From UM-FILTER-36-13 sp964394835 (GTDB taxonomy: Bacteria > Patescibacteriota > Patescibacteriia > UBA1558 > GWA2-36-10): DNA of 10,401 nucleotides. Each line of letters opens with the position of its first letter. Positions within the stretch are counted from its first letter, which is position 1. Below, piece by piece: positions 1 through 6,502 of this stretch. Below the pieces are notes generated by a model. It saw nothing but the letters and a program-made list of their open reading frames with translations. It was not told the DNA's origin and did not search any database. Both the position numbers and the translations under genes were made by a program. The stretch is taken from contig CAYMZA010000018.1 in assembly GCA_964394835.1 (NCBI GenBank), forward strand, positions 1 to 10,401, given 5' to 3'.

Positions 1-1
1 A

Positions 2-1873
2 TTATTTAGTTAGAACTCTTTTGGTTTTAATATACCAAGAGTTTATATTATTAAACCTATCTTCTGGTAGGTTTATAAATTTAATATCATCTATACCCTT
101 AACTTTATCTTCTACAGGGTATGTATATGTAGGTGTATAAAGGAAGATAGCAAAATTAAGTTCTTTTAATCTTTCTTGAAATTCCTTTAAAGCTATTAAT
201 TTTTTTTCTTTGTTTTGTGTTGTTTGTATTATTTCTAAGTTATTATCTATATCTTTATTAGCAAGAATACTTAAATTAAGTCCTGGGTTAGTATTTTCTT
301 CTGAATGCCAAAATGGGTAAGGTCCAGAGTTAATATTAATTACTTGCCCAAATACTAAAGCTTCATAATTACGAGGTTCTATAGTATCTTTTTTTATTTT
401 ATCCTTAGCTATAATTTCTAATTCTGTTTTAATACCAATACTTTGCCAATTTTCTTGAATAATAGATACTATTTTAACATTATCGCTTTGATCTATTGTA
501 GTTAATTTAATGCTTAATTCCTTCTTTTCTTCATCTTCTCCTTTTGTTCTAAATTCTCCTTCTTTGGGTATTAACCATTCCATTTCTTCTAATATTTCTT
601 TTGCTTGTTCAGTAGAATATTCTATGCTTTGTGTTTCTTCGGTATATCCCTCTAATCCAGGTAAAATAGGTGAGTTAATAATTTGTCCATCATTATTTAC
701 TACTTCAGTTAATATTCTTTGTTTATCAACTGCTAAGGTTAAAGCTTTTCTAATATCATTATTACTTAATATTTCATTATTATTAGGGTTTAAGAATACT
801 GCACTATATTGAGGGTGGTTAAAATTATGGAATATAATATCATCATTTTTAATTTCTTCCTTATATTGTTTCGGTAATAGCATTAATCCTTCTACATTAT
901 TATTTTGTAAAGCCATAGCGCCAGTAAGGAAGTCTGGGTAAAATTTAAAGTTTAGTTTGGAAATATATGGAGCATTTAAGTGATAGTCTTTATATGATTC
1001 TAAAGTATAGTTTTTAATAATTCCATTTTCATCACGAATTAAAGAAGAAAATTTAAATGGTCCTGAACCAATTGGTTTTTTACTAAACTTTGACAAAGAG
1101 GCTCCAAAAGGAGGTATACTATGCCATATATGTTCTGGTATTATTCCTACTGTTAAGATTGATAGGAATGGAGCAAATGGTTTTTGTAATTCAAATTGTA
1201 CTGTTTTATCATTAATCTTACGAACCTCAATTCCAGAAAAACTATTTTTTAAAGGACTTTTATATTCTACATCCTTTATACTATCTATTGTAAATATTAT
1301 ATCATCAGCTGTTAATGGATAATTATCATGCCATTTTAGATCATCCCTTAATTCAAATGTGTAGATAGTTTTTTCTGCACTTATTTCATAACCTTGTGCT
1401 AAATCAGGTATTAATTCTCCTTGCTCATTTAATTTCATTAATCCAGAGAATACTAATTTAACTAAGTCTCTGTCAGTATCTGTATTTGCTAGTATTGGAT
1501 TTATTAATTCTGGTGTTCCTATAATACCTTCAGTGTATTCCCCACCTTTAGCAGCTACAGTAATAGAATTATTAAGATATGATTTAGTTATTAATACAGT
1601 AAAAGAAATTAATAATATACTTAATACTATAATTAACTGTAATTTTTCTCCTTTGTTTAAAAATTTAGGTAATTGTTTTATTTGATTCCAATTAGGTATT
1701 CTTTTTTTATTTAATGAAATAACTAATTGTTGATTAACATCTAGAGGTTCTTTATCGGTTACTTTCTTTTTTATTGTATTGTAATAATCAAAAAATTTAA
1801 CAGAGATACTCTTTGTTATTTTTTTACTAAAAAACAGTAAAGATTTGTATGTTTTAGAGAAAGATTTTATAAT
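2..1873 (-). CDS. Membrane-anchored extracellular solute-binding protein, family 5 (peptide/oligopeptide-binding, DppA/OppA-like); start codon unclear
   Basis: Family-5 solute-binding proteins capture peptides or similar ligands outside the membrane for an ABC importer. The body reads as this family: a GGEYTEG..G.P..INPI entry strand, TDRDLVKLVFSGL, LTADDIIFTI, IPEHIW and KPIGSGPFKF. The C-terminus is complete (TAA at 2-4). The first in-frame ATG is at 1436-1438, but conserved family sequence clearly continues upstream of it. The frame stays open to tandem stops at 1886-1891 and adds a basic cytoplasmic-looking segment, one hydrophobic helix (about 1586-1642) and the GGEYTEG strand. No in-frame ATG, GTG or TTG exists between 1439 and 1885. 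The end given here is the first near-cognate codon (ATT, 1871-1873), giving about 623 residues; this is a guess. No lipobox cysteine is visible, so anchoring is probably by the N-terminal helix. It lies about 40 bases downstream of secG, probably co-transcribed. No permease or ATPase partner is in the window. Family assignment is confident; ligand and start are not. Confidence 0.85.
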   Translation of the reverse strand: MIKSFSKTYKSLLFFSKKITKSISVKFFDYYNTIKKKVTDKEPLDVNQQLVISLNKKRIPNWNQIKQLPKFLNKGEKLQLIIVLSILLISFTVLITKSYLNNSITVAAKGGEYTEGIIGTPELINPILANTDTDRDLVKLVFSGLMKLNEQGELIPDLAQGYEISAEKTIYTFELRDDLKWHDNYPLTADDIIFTIDSIKDVEYKSPLKNSFSGIEVRKINDKTVQFELQKPFAPFLSILTVGIIPEHIWHSIPPFGASLSKFSKKPIGSGPFKFSSLIRDENGIIKNYTLESYKDYHLNAPYISKLNFKFYPDFLTGAMALQNNNVEGLMLLPKQYKEEIKNDDIIFHNFNHPQYSAVFLNPNNNEILSNNDIRKALTLAVDKQRILTEVVNNDGQIINSPILPGLEGYTEETQSIEYSTEQAKEILEEMEWLIPKEGEFRTKGEDEEKKELSIKLTTIDQSDNVKIVSIIQENWQSIGIKTELEIIAKDKIKKDTIEPRNYEALVFGQVININSGPYPFWHSEENTNPGLNLSILANKDIDNNLEIIQTTQNKEKKLIALKEFQERLKELNFAIFLYTPTYTYPVEDKVKGIDDIKFINLPEDRFNNINSWYIKTKRVLTK

Positions 1874-1915
1874 TTTTTGTTTTAATTATTAGATAAAGAA
1901 TAGGTTAATAAGCCC

Positions 1916-2134
1916 TTATTCTATAAATAAATTAGCTAAAGCAGTAGCTAAAAATAATATACTTAAAAGTATTGTGAAACGAAATATAAATTTTTCCGCA
2001 CCTCTTTTTGTTCTATATACTGCACTGTCTCCACCGAAAGCACTGCCTAATCCAGAACCTTTTTGTTGCATCATGATTACAATAATCAAAAGCACAGAAA
2101 TAATAATTTGTATGATATATAGTATGTTTTTCAT
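1916..2134 (-). CDS. secG: Preprotein translocase subunit SecG
   Basis: SecG is the small accessory subunit of the SecYEG translocon and helps SecA-driven export across the cytoplasmic membrane. The 72-residue product has the usual size and topology: a first membrane helix (residues about 4-21), a cytoplasmic loop with the diagnostic MQQKGSGLGSAFGG followed by YRTKRGAEK, and a second helix (about 50-69). The ATG at 2132-2134 has no strong Shine-Dalgarno; an AAAGG lies rather far upstream. A near-consensus promoter (2157-2185) precedes it. It heads a minus-strand unit with the solute-binding protein gene and diverges from uvrA. Confidence 0.95.
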   Translation of the reverse strand: MKNILYIIQIIISVLLIIVIMMQQKGSGLGSAFGGDSAVYRTKRGAEKFIFRFTILLSILFLATALANLFIE

Positions 2135-2156
2135 TTGTATAGATTTTAACCTTTAC

Positions 2157-2185
2157 ATATTAACAAATAATAGCATTTTTGTCAA
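2157..2185 (-). promoter_or_regulatory. Sigma70-type promoter for secG
   Basis: On the minus strand a perfect -35 TTGACA (2180-2185) is followed after 17 bases by TAATAT (2157-2162, 4 of 6 matches to TATAAT). This places the start of transcription about 15-20 bases upstream of the secG ATG. The predicted unit is secG plus the solute-binding protein. Confidence 0.7.
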
Positions 2186-2202
2186 TAATATATTTATTTG
2201 TT
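2162..2202. repeat. 9-bp inverted repeat flanking the secG -35 box
   Basis: AACAAATAA (2162-2170) is matched by its exact reverse complement TTATTTGTT (2194-2202), separated by 23 bases that contain the secG -35 box. The placement would suit an operator, but both arms are pure AT-type sequence apart from one base pair, so chance is a real possibility in this genome. Confidence 0.3.
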
Positions 2203-2215
2203 TATATGTTAGTTC

Positions 2216-2244
2216 TTGACTCTTTATATTTTCTATGTTACCAT
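2216..2244 (+). promoter_or_regulatory. Probable promoter for uvrA
   Basis: TTGACT (2216-2221, 5 of 6) is followed after 17 bases by TACCAT (2239-2244, 4 of 6). Transcription would begin near 2251, which supports translation from the ATG at 2271 rather than the in-frame ATG at 2235, inside the promoter. No LexA-type SOS operator was recognised by eye. Confidence 0.5.
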
Positions 2245-2270
2245 TTTTTAGATATTATTATCTAGAAAAT

Positions 2271-5105
2271 ATGCCAAAGTATATTAGTATAAAGAAAGCT
2301 TGTGTTCATAACTTAAAAGGTATTGATATTAAAATACCTCGTGATAAGTTTGTTGTTATTACTGGATTATCTGGATCTGGTAAATCATCTCTAGCTTTTG
2401 ATACTATATATGCTGAAGGTCAAAGACGTTATGTTGAATCACTGTCTTCTTATGCAAGGCAGTTTTTGGGTTTGATGGATAAACCAGACGTAGAACAAAT
2501 AGATGGATTATCACCAGCTATTTCTATTGATCAAAAATCAACTTCTAGAAATCCTAGGTCTACAGTAGGAACTGTAACAGAAATATATGATTATTTAAGA
2601 TTACTTTTTGCTAAAATAGGTAAACCCCATTGTTTTAAATGTGGAGAGCAATTAATTAAACAAAGTAAACAGCAAATAGCTGATAATATATGGAAGATTT
2701 CACAAGAAACAGAGTTTATAATCCTAGCTCCTTTAGTTAATGATAAAAAAGGAGAGCATAGAAAAGTTTTAGAAAGAATCAAACAAGCTGGGTATAGGAA
2801 AGTAAGAATAGATGGTGAAACTATTACTTTAGAAAAAGCTTTAGATAATACTTTAGATAAGTATAAGAAACATACAATTGAAGTTATACTAGATCATTTA
2901 CGTCGCGATGGTACTAAAAAAACTAAAGAAAGATTATTAAAGGTTTTAGAAATTGCTTTAGATTTTGGTAATGGCATTGTAACAATAAATTTACCTAAAG
3001 AAGAAAAGGATATGTTATTTAGTCAGCATTTTACTTGCCCTAAGCATAGTGAAGTAAATTTTTCTAAGATAAAAGCAAGAGATTTTTCTTTTAATAGTCC
3101 TAATGGAGCTTGCTCTAGTTGCACTGGTTTAGGTACAAAGTTAAAAGTTGATGCGGACTTAGTAATACCAAATAAAAGATTATCATTAGCAGAGGGTGCT
3201 ATTCGTCCTTGGTCAAGAACAGCATCTAATCAAAATTGGTATACTAGTATATTAGAAGTAGTTGCTAAGAAGTATAAGTTTTCTACAAGAACAGCTTTAG
3301 AAAAGTTAAGTAAAAAACAACTTGATATTATACTTAATGGAACAGGGGACATTAAATATAATTTGGGTGATAAGTTTAATGGAGATAGTAAAAGTATATT
3401 TGAAGGAGTAATTTCTAATTTAGAAAAAAAATATAGAGAAACAGACTCTGACTACATGCGTAGTGAGATTGAAAAGTATATGAGGAAAGAAGTTTGTAGT
3501 AAGTGTAATGGTAAAAGATTAAAATATAAGATATTGAACATAAAGATATTAGAAAAAAATATTGCCGATATAGTAAGTATGGATATAACAGAATTAAAAA
3601 CTTTTTTTAATTTATTGTCTAAAAAGTTAACTGAAAAAGAATTAATAATTGCTAAACAGATTATAAAAGAGTCAAAACAAAGATTAAGTTTTTTAAATAA
3701 TGTTGGCCTTAGTTATTTAACTTTAAATAGATCGGTTACCACACTATCAGGCGGAGAAGCTCAAAGAATTCGTTTAGCTACACAAATAGGTTCTTCTTTA
3801 ACAGGTGTTATATACATTTTAGATGAACCATCTATTGGATTACATCAAGTAGACAATGCCAAATTAATCAAAACATTAAAAAATTTAAGAGATATAGGTA
3901 ATAGTGTAATTGTAGTAGAGCATGATGAAGAAACTATTTTAGCTGCTGACCATATTATTGATATTGGTCCTGGTGCTGGTAAACATGGTGGTGAAATTAC
4001 TTTTCAAGGTAATTCTACAAGTATTAAAAAAAGTAAGTCCTTAACAGGTGAGTATTTATCAGGTGTTAAATATATAACTACACCTAAAAAATATCGTAAG
4101 GGTAATAATAAAACTTTATCAATAATAAAAGCTAATGCTTTTAATTTAAAGAATATAGATATTCATTTACCCTTAGCTAAGTTAATTAGCATTACAGGAG
4201 TTTCTGGATCTGGTAAGAGTACATTAATGACAGAGATTTTAGCTAAAGCTTTGTCTAAACATTTTTTTAGAGCAAAAGATAATCCAGGAGACCATCAAGA
4301 AATAAAAGGTTTAAAAAATATTGATAAGGTAATTAATATTGATCAGTCAGCGATAGGTCGAACTCCAAGATCTAATCCCGCTACATATACAGGTGTGTTT
4401 ACATATATTAGAGATTTGTTTGCTAATACAAAAGAAGCAAAGATAAGGGGATATAGAGCTGGTAAATTTAGTTTTAATGTTAGAGGAGGAAGATGTGAAG
4501 AATGTCAGGGCGATGGTGTAATTAAAATTGAAATGAATTTTTTATCAAATGTATATATAGAATGTAAAGAATGTCATGGTAAAAGATATAATAATGATGT
4601 TTTAGATATTCACTATAACAGTAAAGATATTTCCGAGATATTAAAGATGACAATAGAAGATGCTATGGATTTCTTTAGCAATATTCCTAATATATTTAAT
4701 AAGTTAAAAACATTATGTGATGTTGGTTTAGGATATATGCAATTAGGTCAACCAGCTACTACTTTATCAGGAGGAGAGGCACAGAGAATTAAATTAGCTA
4801 CTGAACTGTCTAGAAGATCTTCTGGTAAAACATTGTACATTTTAGATGAACCTACTACTGGTTTACACTTTGATGATATTAAAAGATTATTAGACGTTTT
4901 AAATCGTTTGGTAGACAAGGGTAATACCATTTTAGTCGTTGAACATAATCTTGATATTATAAAAAGTTCTGACTGGGTTATAGACCTAGGTCCAGAAGGA
5001 GGAGATAAGGGTGGATATATTGTTGCTGAGGGTACTCCTAAACAAATATCTAAAATTAAAGAAAGTTATACAGGTCAGTATTTGAAAAAACTTTTTGAAA
5101 AATAA
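2271..5105 (+). CDS. uvrA: UvrABC excinuclease subunit A (DNA damage recognition ATPase)
   Basis: UvrA dimerises, scans DNA for bulky lesions and loads UvrB in nucleotide excision repair. The 944-residue product is full length for the family. From the chosen start it shows Walker A GLSGSGKSS (32-40), the IYAEGQRRYVESLSSYARQFL stretch, a zinc module C256-x2-H259...C281-x2-C284, a further CSKCNG motif in the first signature domain, ABC signature LSGGEAQRIRLA (from 492) with ILDEPSIGLH, a second Walker A GVSGSGKST (643-651), the second zinc finger C742/C745...C765/C768, and LSGGEAQRIKLA (from 832) with ILDEPTTGLH. Both ATPase sites look intact. The start at 2271 (MPKYISIKKACVHNLKG) matches where the family begins; the upstream ATG at 2235 would add 12 unlike residues and lie within the promoter. 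The ribosome binding site is weak. The gene is apparently monocistronic and ends at the hairpin terminator at 5118-5144. Confidence 0.97.
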   Translation: MPKYISIKKACVHNLKGIDIKIPRDKFVVITGLSGSGKSSLAFDTIYAEGQRRYVESLSSYARQFLGLMDKPDVEQIDGLSPAISIDQKSTSRNPRSTVGTVTEIYDYLRLLFAKIGKPHCFKCGEQLIKQSKQQIADNIWKISQETEFIILAPLVNDKKGEHRKVLERIKQAGYRKVRIDGETITLEKALDNTLDKYKKHTIEVILDHLRRDGTKKTKERLLKVLEIALDFGNGIVTINLPKEEKDMLFSQHFTCPKHSEVNFSKIKARDFSFNSPNGACSSCTGLGTKLKVDADLVIPNKRLSLAEGAIRPWSRTASNQNWYTSILEVVAKKYKFSTRTALEKLSKKQLDIILNGTGDIKYNLGDKFNGDSKSIFEGVISNLEKKYRETDSDYMRSEIEKYMRKEVCSKCNGKRLKYKILNIKILEKNIADIVSMDITELKTFFNLLSKKLTEKELIIAKQIIKESKQRLSFLNNVGLSYLTLNRSVTTLSGGEAQRIRLATQIGSSLTGVIYILDEPSIGLHQVDNAKLIKTLKNLRDIGNSVIVVEHDEETILAADHIIDIGPGAGKHGGEITFQGNSTSIKKSKSLTGEYLSGVKYITTPKKYRKGNNKTLSIIKANAFNLKNIDIHLPLAKLISITGVSGSGKSTLMTEILAKALSKHFFRAKDNPGDHQEIKGLKNIDKVINIDQSAIGRTPRSNPATYTGVFTYIRDLFANTKEAKIRGYRAGKFSFNVRGGRCEECQGDGVIKIEMNFLSNVYIECKECHGKRYNNDVLDIHYNSKDISEILKMTIEDAMDFFSNIPNIFNKLKTLCDVGLGYMQLGQPATTLSGGEAQRIKLATELSRRSSGKTLYILDEPTTGLHFDDIKRLLDVLNRLVDKGNTILVVEHNLDIIKSSDWVIDLGPEGGDKGGYIVAEGTPKQISKIKESYTGQYLKKLFEK

Positions 5106-5117
5106 ATTAAATAAAAC

Positions 5118-5144
5118 AAAAAAGACCATTTGTTGGTCTTTTTT
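5118..5144. terminator. Bidirectional rho-independent terminator between uvrA and the small ORF
   Basis: AAAAAAGACCA (5118-5128) and TGGTCTTTTTT (5134-5144) form an 11-bp perfect stem with a TTTGT loop. It carries a T run when read from either strand, so it can end uvrA on the plus strand and the convergent small-ORF transcript on the minus strand. Confidence 0.85.
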
Positions 5145-5153
5145 GTTCTTCCT

Positions 5154-5178
5154 AATATTACTAAGTGTTAATAATATT
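5154..5178. repeat. AT-rich hairpin in the 3' region of the small-ORF transcript
   Basis: AATATTACTAA (5154-5164) and TTAATAATATT (5168-5178) pair over 11 positions with one mismatch and a 3-base loop. Neither strand has a T run after it, so it is not an intrinsic terminator. It would be transcribed as part of the long 3' tail of the minus-strand small ORF. Confidence 0.45.
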
Positions 5179-5186
5179 GGGGAGTA

Positions 5187-5235
5187 GGGCCTATTTTCTA
5201 GTTGTGTTTTTTAGTCTTGTCTTATAAACAGGCCC
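5187..5235. repeat. GC-rich inverted repeat downstream of the small ORF
   Basis: GGGCCT (5187-5192) and AGGCCC (5230-5235) are exact inverted complements separated by 37 AT-rich bases. Six consecutive G/C-rich pairs are notable in this genome. It starts about 10 bases after the small-ORF stop codon on the minus strand. Confidence 0.4.
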
Positions 5236-5244
5236 TTGTTTGTC

Positions 5245-5409
5245 CTAGCGGACTACTTTACCACCATGGGGTGTAAGTATGAACATCCGCTCGAACTGCT
5301 CCTGGGCACGGTTCTTGCTAGCCAAAGGCTTGCCGTTCTTGTCCATGCCGTGAGCTCGCAGGAATGCAGTTCCTGCTTCTTCCAGCTTTCTTTCTTGTCT
5401 TGGAGACAT
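5245..5409 (-). CDS. Small basic protein of unknown function (54 aa) in a GC-rich island
   Basis: I do not recognise this protein. The ORF runs from ATG at 5407-5409 to TAG at 5245-5247. It begins MSPRQERKLEEAGTAFLRAH, has a central DKNGKPLASKNR segment, and ends TPHGGKVVR. It is basic (11 Lys/Arg against 6 Asp/Glu, two His), with no signal peptide, membrane helix or cysteine; two short helices joined by a Gly/Asn loop look plausible. Support for expression is strong: an 11-base Shine-Dalgarno (AAAGGAGGTGA) nine bases from GGAGG to ATG, and a TTGACA-17-TATAGT promoter. By hand count it is 86/165 G+C (about 52%), and about half its codons end in G or C (CTG, GGC, GAG, CAG, AAG), quite unlike its neighbours. 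It is the only gene here ending in TAG. A perfect 7-bp inverted repeat (5358-5364/5370-5376) lies inside it. The alternative is that the region is mainly a structured RNA, or both. Recent transfer or strong codon selection could explain the composition. Confidence 0.72.
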   Translation of the reverse strand: MSPRQERKLEEAGTAFLRAHGMDKNGKPLASKNRAQEQFERMFILTPHGGKVVR

Positions 5410-5415
5410 TGATAG

Positions 5416-5426
5416 TCACCTCCTTT
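5416..5426 (-). promoter_or_regulatory. Full-length Shine-Dalgarno for the small ORF
   Basis: The minus strand reads AAAGGAGGTGA, complementary to the 16S rRNA 3' end over its whole length, nine bases from GGAGG to the ATG. No other gene in the window has more than a partial match, and it fixes the start of the small ORF. Confidence 0.85.
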
Positions 5427-5431
5427 GAATG

Positions 5432-5461
5432 AACATTACACAGCCTATTCCATGTAATGTT
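5432..5461 (-). promoter_or_regulatory. Palindrome at the predicted 5' end of the small-ORF mRNA
   Basis: On the minus strand AACATTACA (5453-5461) and TGTAATGTT (5432-5440) are perfect 9-bp complements separated by 12 bases. The predicted transcription start, about seven bases beyond the -10 box, falls at about 5459, in the first arm. The element could be a DNA operator for a dimeric repressor or a 5'-terminal RNA stem that protects the message or tunes translation. It ends just upstream of the Shine-Dalgarno and does not include it. Confidence 0.6.
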
Positions 5462-5465
5462 TACT

Positions 5466-5494
5466 ACTATATCACACTTTTGATATTTTGTCAA
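5466..5494 (-). promoter_or_regulatory. Near-consensus sigma70-type promoter for the small ORF
   Basis: On the minus strand TTGACA (5489-5494, 6 of 6) is followed after 17 bases by TATAGT (5466-5471, 5 of 6). With the groES promoter this is one of the two best promoters in the window. The leader would be about 50 bases. Confidence 0.85.
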
Positions 5495-5516
5495 GTATAT
5501 GTTGCTAAAATATGAA
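5488..5516 (+). promoter_or_regulatory. Possible promoter for the nucleotidyltransferase-like gene
   Basis: TTGTCA (5488-5493, 5 of 6) is followed after 17 bases by TATGAA (5511-5516, 4 of 6). It overlaps the -35 box of the oppositely directed small-ORF promoter, so the two promoters could not easily be occupied at once. AT-rich background makes the -10 call weak. Confidence 0.4.
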
Positions 5517-5542
5517 AAATTAAGTAAAATAGAAGTAATAAT

Positions 5543-6502
5543 ATGAATGATTTAGAAAGATCAATATTAAAAACGGTAGCATTTTTTGATGTTTTTAAGT
5601 ACCCATTAACCTCTACTGAAATATGGAAGTATCTTTTATTACATAGAAAAAAGGTAAATTTATTAGAAATCAGAAAAGAATTAAATAATAGCAGTATTTT
5701 AAAAAATGAATTATCTTTAAAAGAAGGATTTTACTGTTTAAAAGGAAATGAACACATATATTTAATACGTAAACAAAATAATAATTTAGCTGAGAGAAAG
5801 TTTTATAAAGCGATACGGTTAATTAAATTATATAGATTTATTCCTTTTGTTAAAATGGTAGCGGTTTGTAATTCTTTAGCTCATAGTAATGCTAGAGAAA
5901 CTAGTGATATAGATTTTTTTGTTATTACTAAAAAGAATAATATATGGTTAGCTAGATTTTTTAGTATTCTATTTGTATATATTTTAGGTCAAAGACCAAG
6001 TGATAAAGATAGGTCAGATACTTTTTGTTTAAGTTTTTTTATAGATGAAGAATCTTTAAATATACAAAAGATAATGTTAAGTGATAAAGATATATATTCT
6101 CCTTTTTGGATTCAAACATTATTACCTATTTATAATCAAGATAATTTGTATGAAAGGTTTTTAAAGTCCAATCAATGGTATTTAGATTATATGAGTAATG
6201 CTTATGCTAATGATTTTACTAAAGAAGTGAAAGATAATTTTTTTACAAAGATATTATCTAAGATATTTGGCTTTTTAGTTTCTCCTCCTTTTTTAAATAA
6301 ATGGACTGATCATTTTTATAGATTAATACAAGTAAAAATTATTGATAAGAATTTAAAGTCCTTGGTTAATCTTGATACTAGAGTTATAATAAATGATGAG
6401 ATGCTAAAGTTTCATGATAATGATAGACGAGATTATTTTTATAGAAGATGGAAAGAAAGAATTAATAATATATTAAATAAAAAATATGAACAAACTTTTT
6501 AA
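5543..6502 (+). CDS. Winged-helix / nucleotidyltransferase-like protein of unknown substrate
   Basis: The 319-residue protein begins with a segment resembling a winged helix (ILKTVAFFDVFKYPLTSTEIWKYL, about 8-31) and continues with a nucleotidyltransferase-fold signature: VAVCNSLAHSNARETSDIDFFVITKK (about 107-131). There N110-S111 stands where the polymerase-beta superfamily usually has Gly-Ser, and D122-I-D124 supplies the two metal-binding aspartates. The rest is helical and basic; hydrophobic stretches near 136-149 and 245-255 look like buried or peripheral segments. From memory, similar proteins are common and uncharacterised in Patescibacteria. Substrate and activity are unknown; regulatory or nucleotidyl-transfer roles in surface polysaccharide assembly are possible given the neighbour. 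Its stop overlaps the start of the O-antigen-ligase-like gene by 17 bases, implying translational coupling. The ATG at 5543 has no strong Shine-Dalgarno. Confidence 0.75.
   Translation: MNDLERSILKTVAFFDVFKYPLTSTEIWKYLLLHRKKVNLLEIRKELNNSSILKNELSLKEGFYCLKGNEHIYLIRKQNNNLAERKFYKAIRLIKLYRFIPFVKMVAVCNSLAHSNARETSDIDFFVITKKNNIWLARFFSILFVYILGQRPSDKDRSDTFCLSFFIDEESLNIQKIMLSDKDIYSPFWIQTLLPIYNQDNLYERFLKSNQWYLDYMSNAYANDFTKEVKDNFFTKILSKIFGFLVSPPFLNKWTDHFYRLIQVKIIDKNLKSLVNLDTRVIINDEMLKFHDNDRRDYFYRRWKERINNILNKKYEQTF

Noticed and set aside
510..812. Plus-strand open frame of about 100 codons
   Set aside because: It is antisense to the well-conserved solute-binding protein gene and has low-complexity Ser/Phe/Leu composition with no family resemblance.
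1974..2219. Plus-strand open frame of about 81 codons
   Set aside because: It is antisense to secG and runs through the secG promoter; it has no recognisable features.
2235..2270. Upstream in-frame ATG for uvrA adding 12 residues
   Set aside because: It lies within the likely promoter, and the added residues do not resemble the UvrA N-terminus; the family begins at the 2271 methionine.
2591..2782. Minus-strand open frame inside uvrA
   Set aside because: Shadow of a strongly conserved gene, without start signals or protein resemblance; the same applies to 4748-4930.
5145..5542. tRNA, tmRNA, RNase P or SRP RNA in the GC-rich stretch
   Set aside because: No cloverleaf, tag-peptide frame or characteristic conserved motif of these RNAs was seen; an ORF with promoter and Shine-Dalgarno explains the stretch better.
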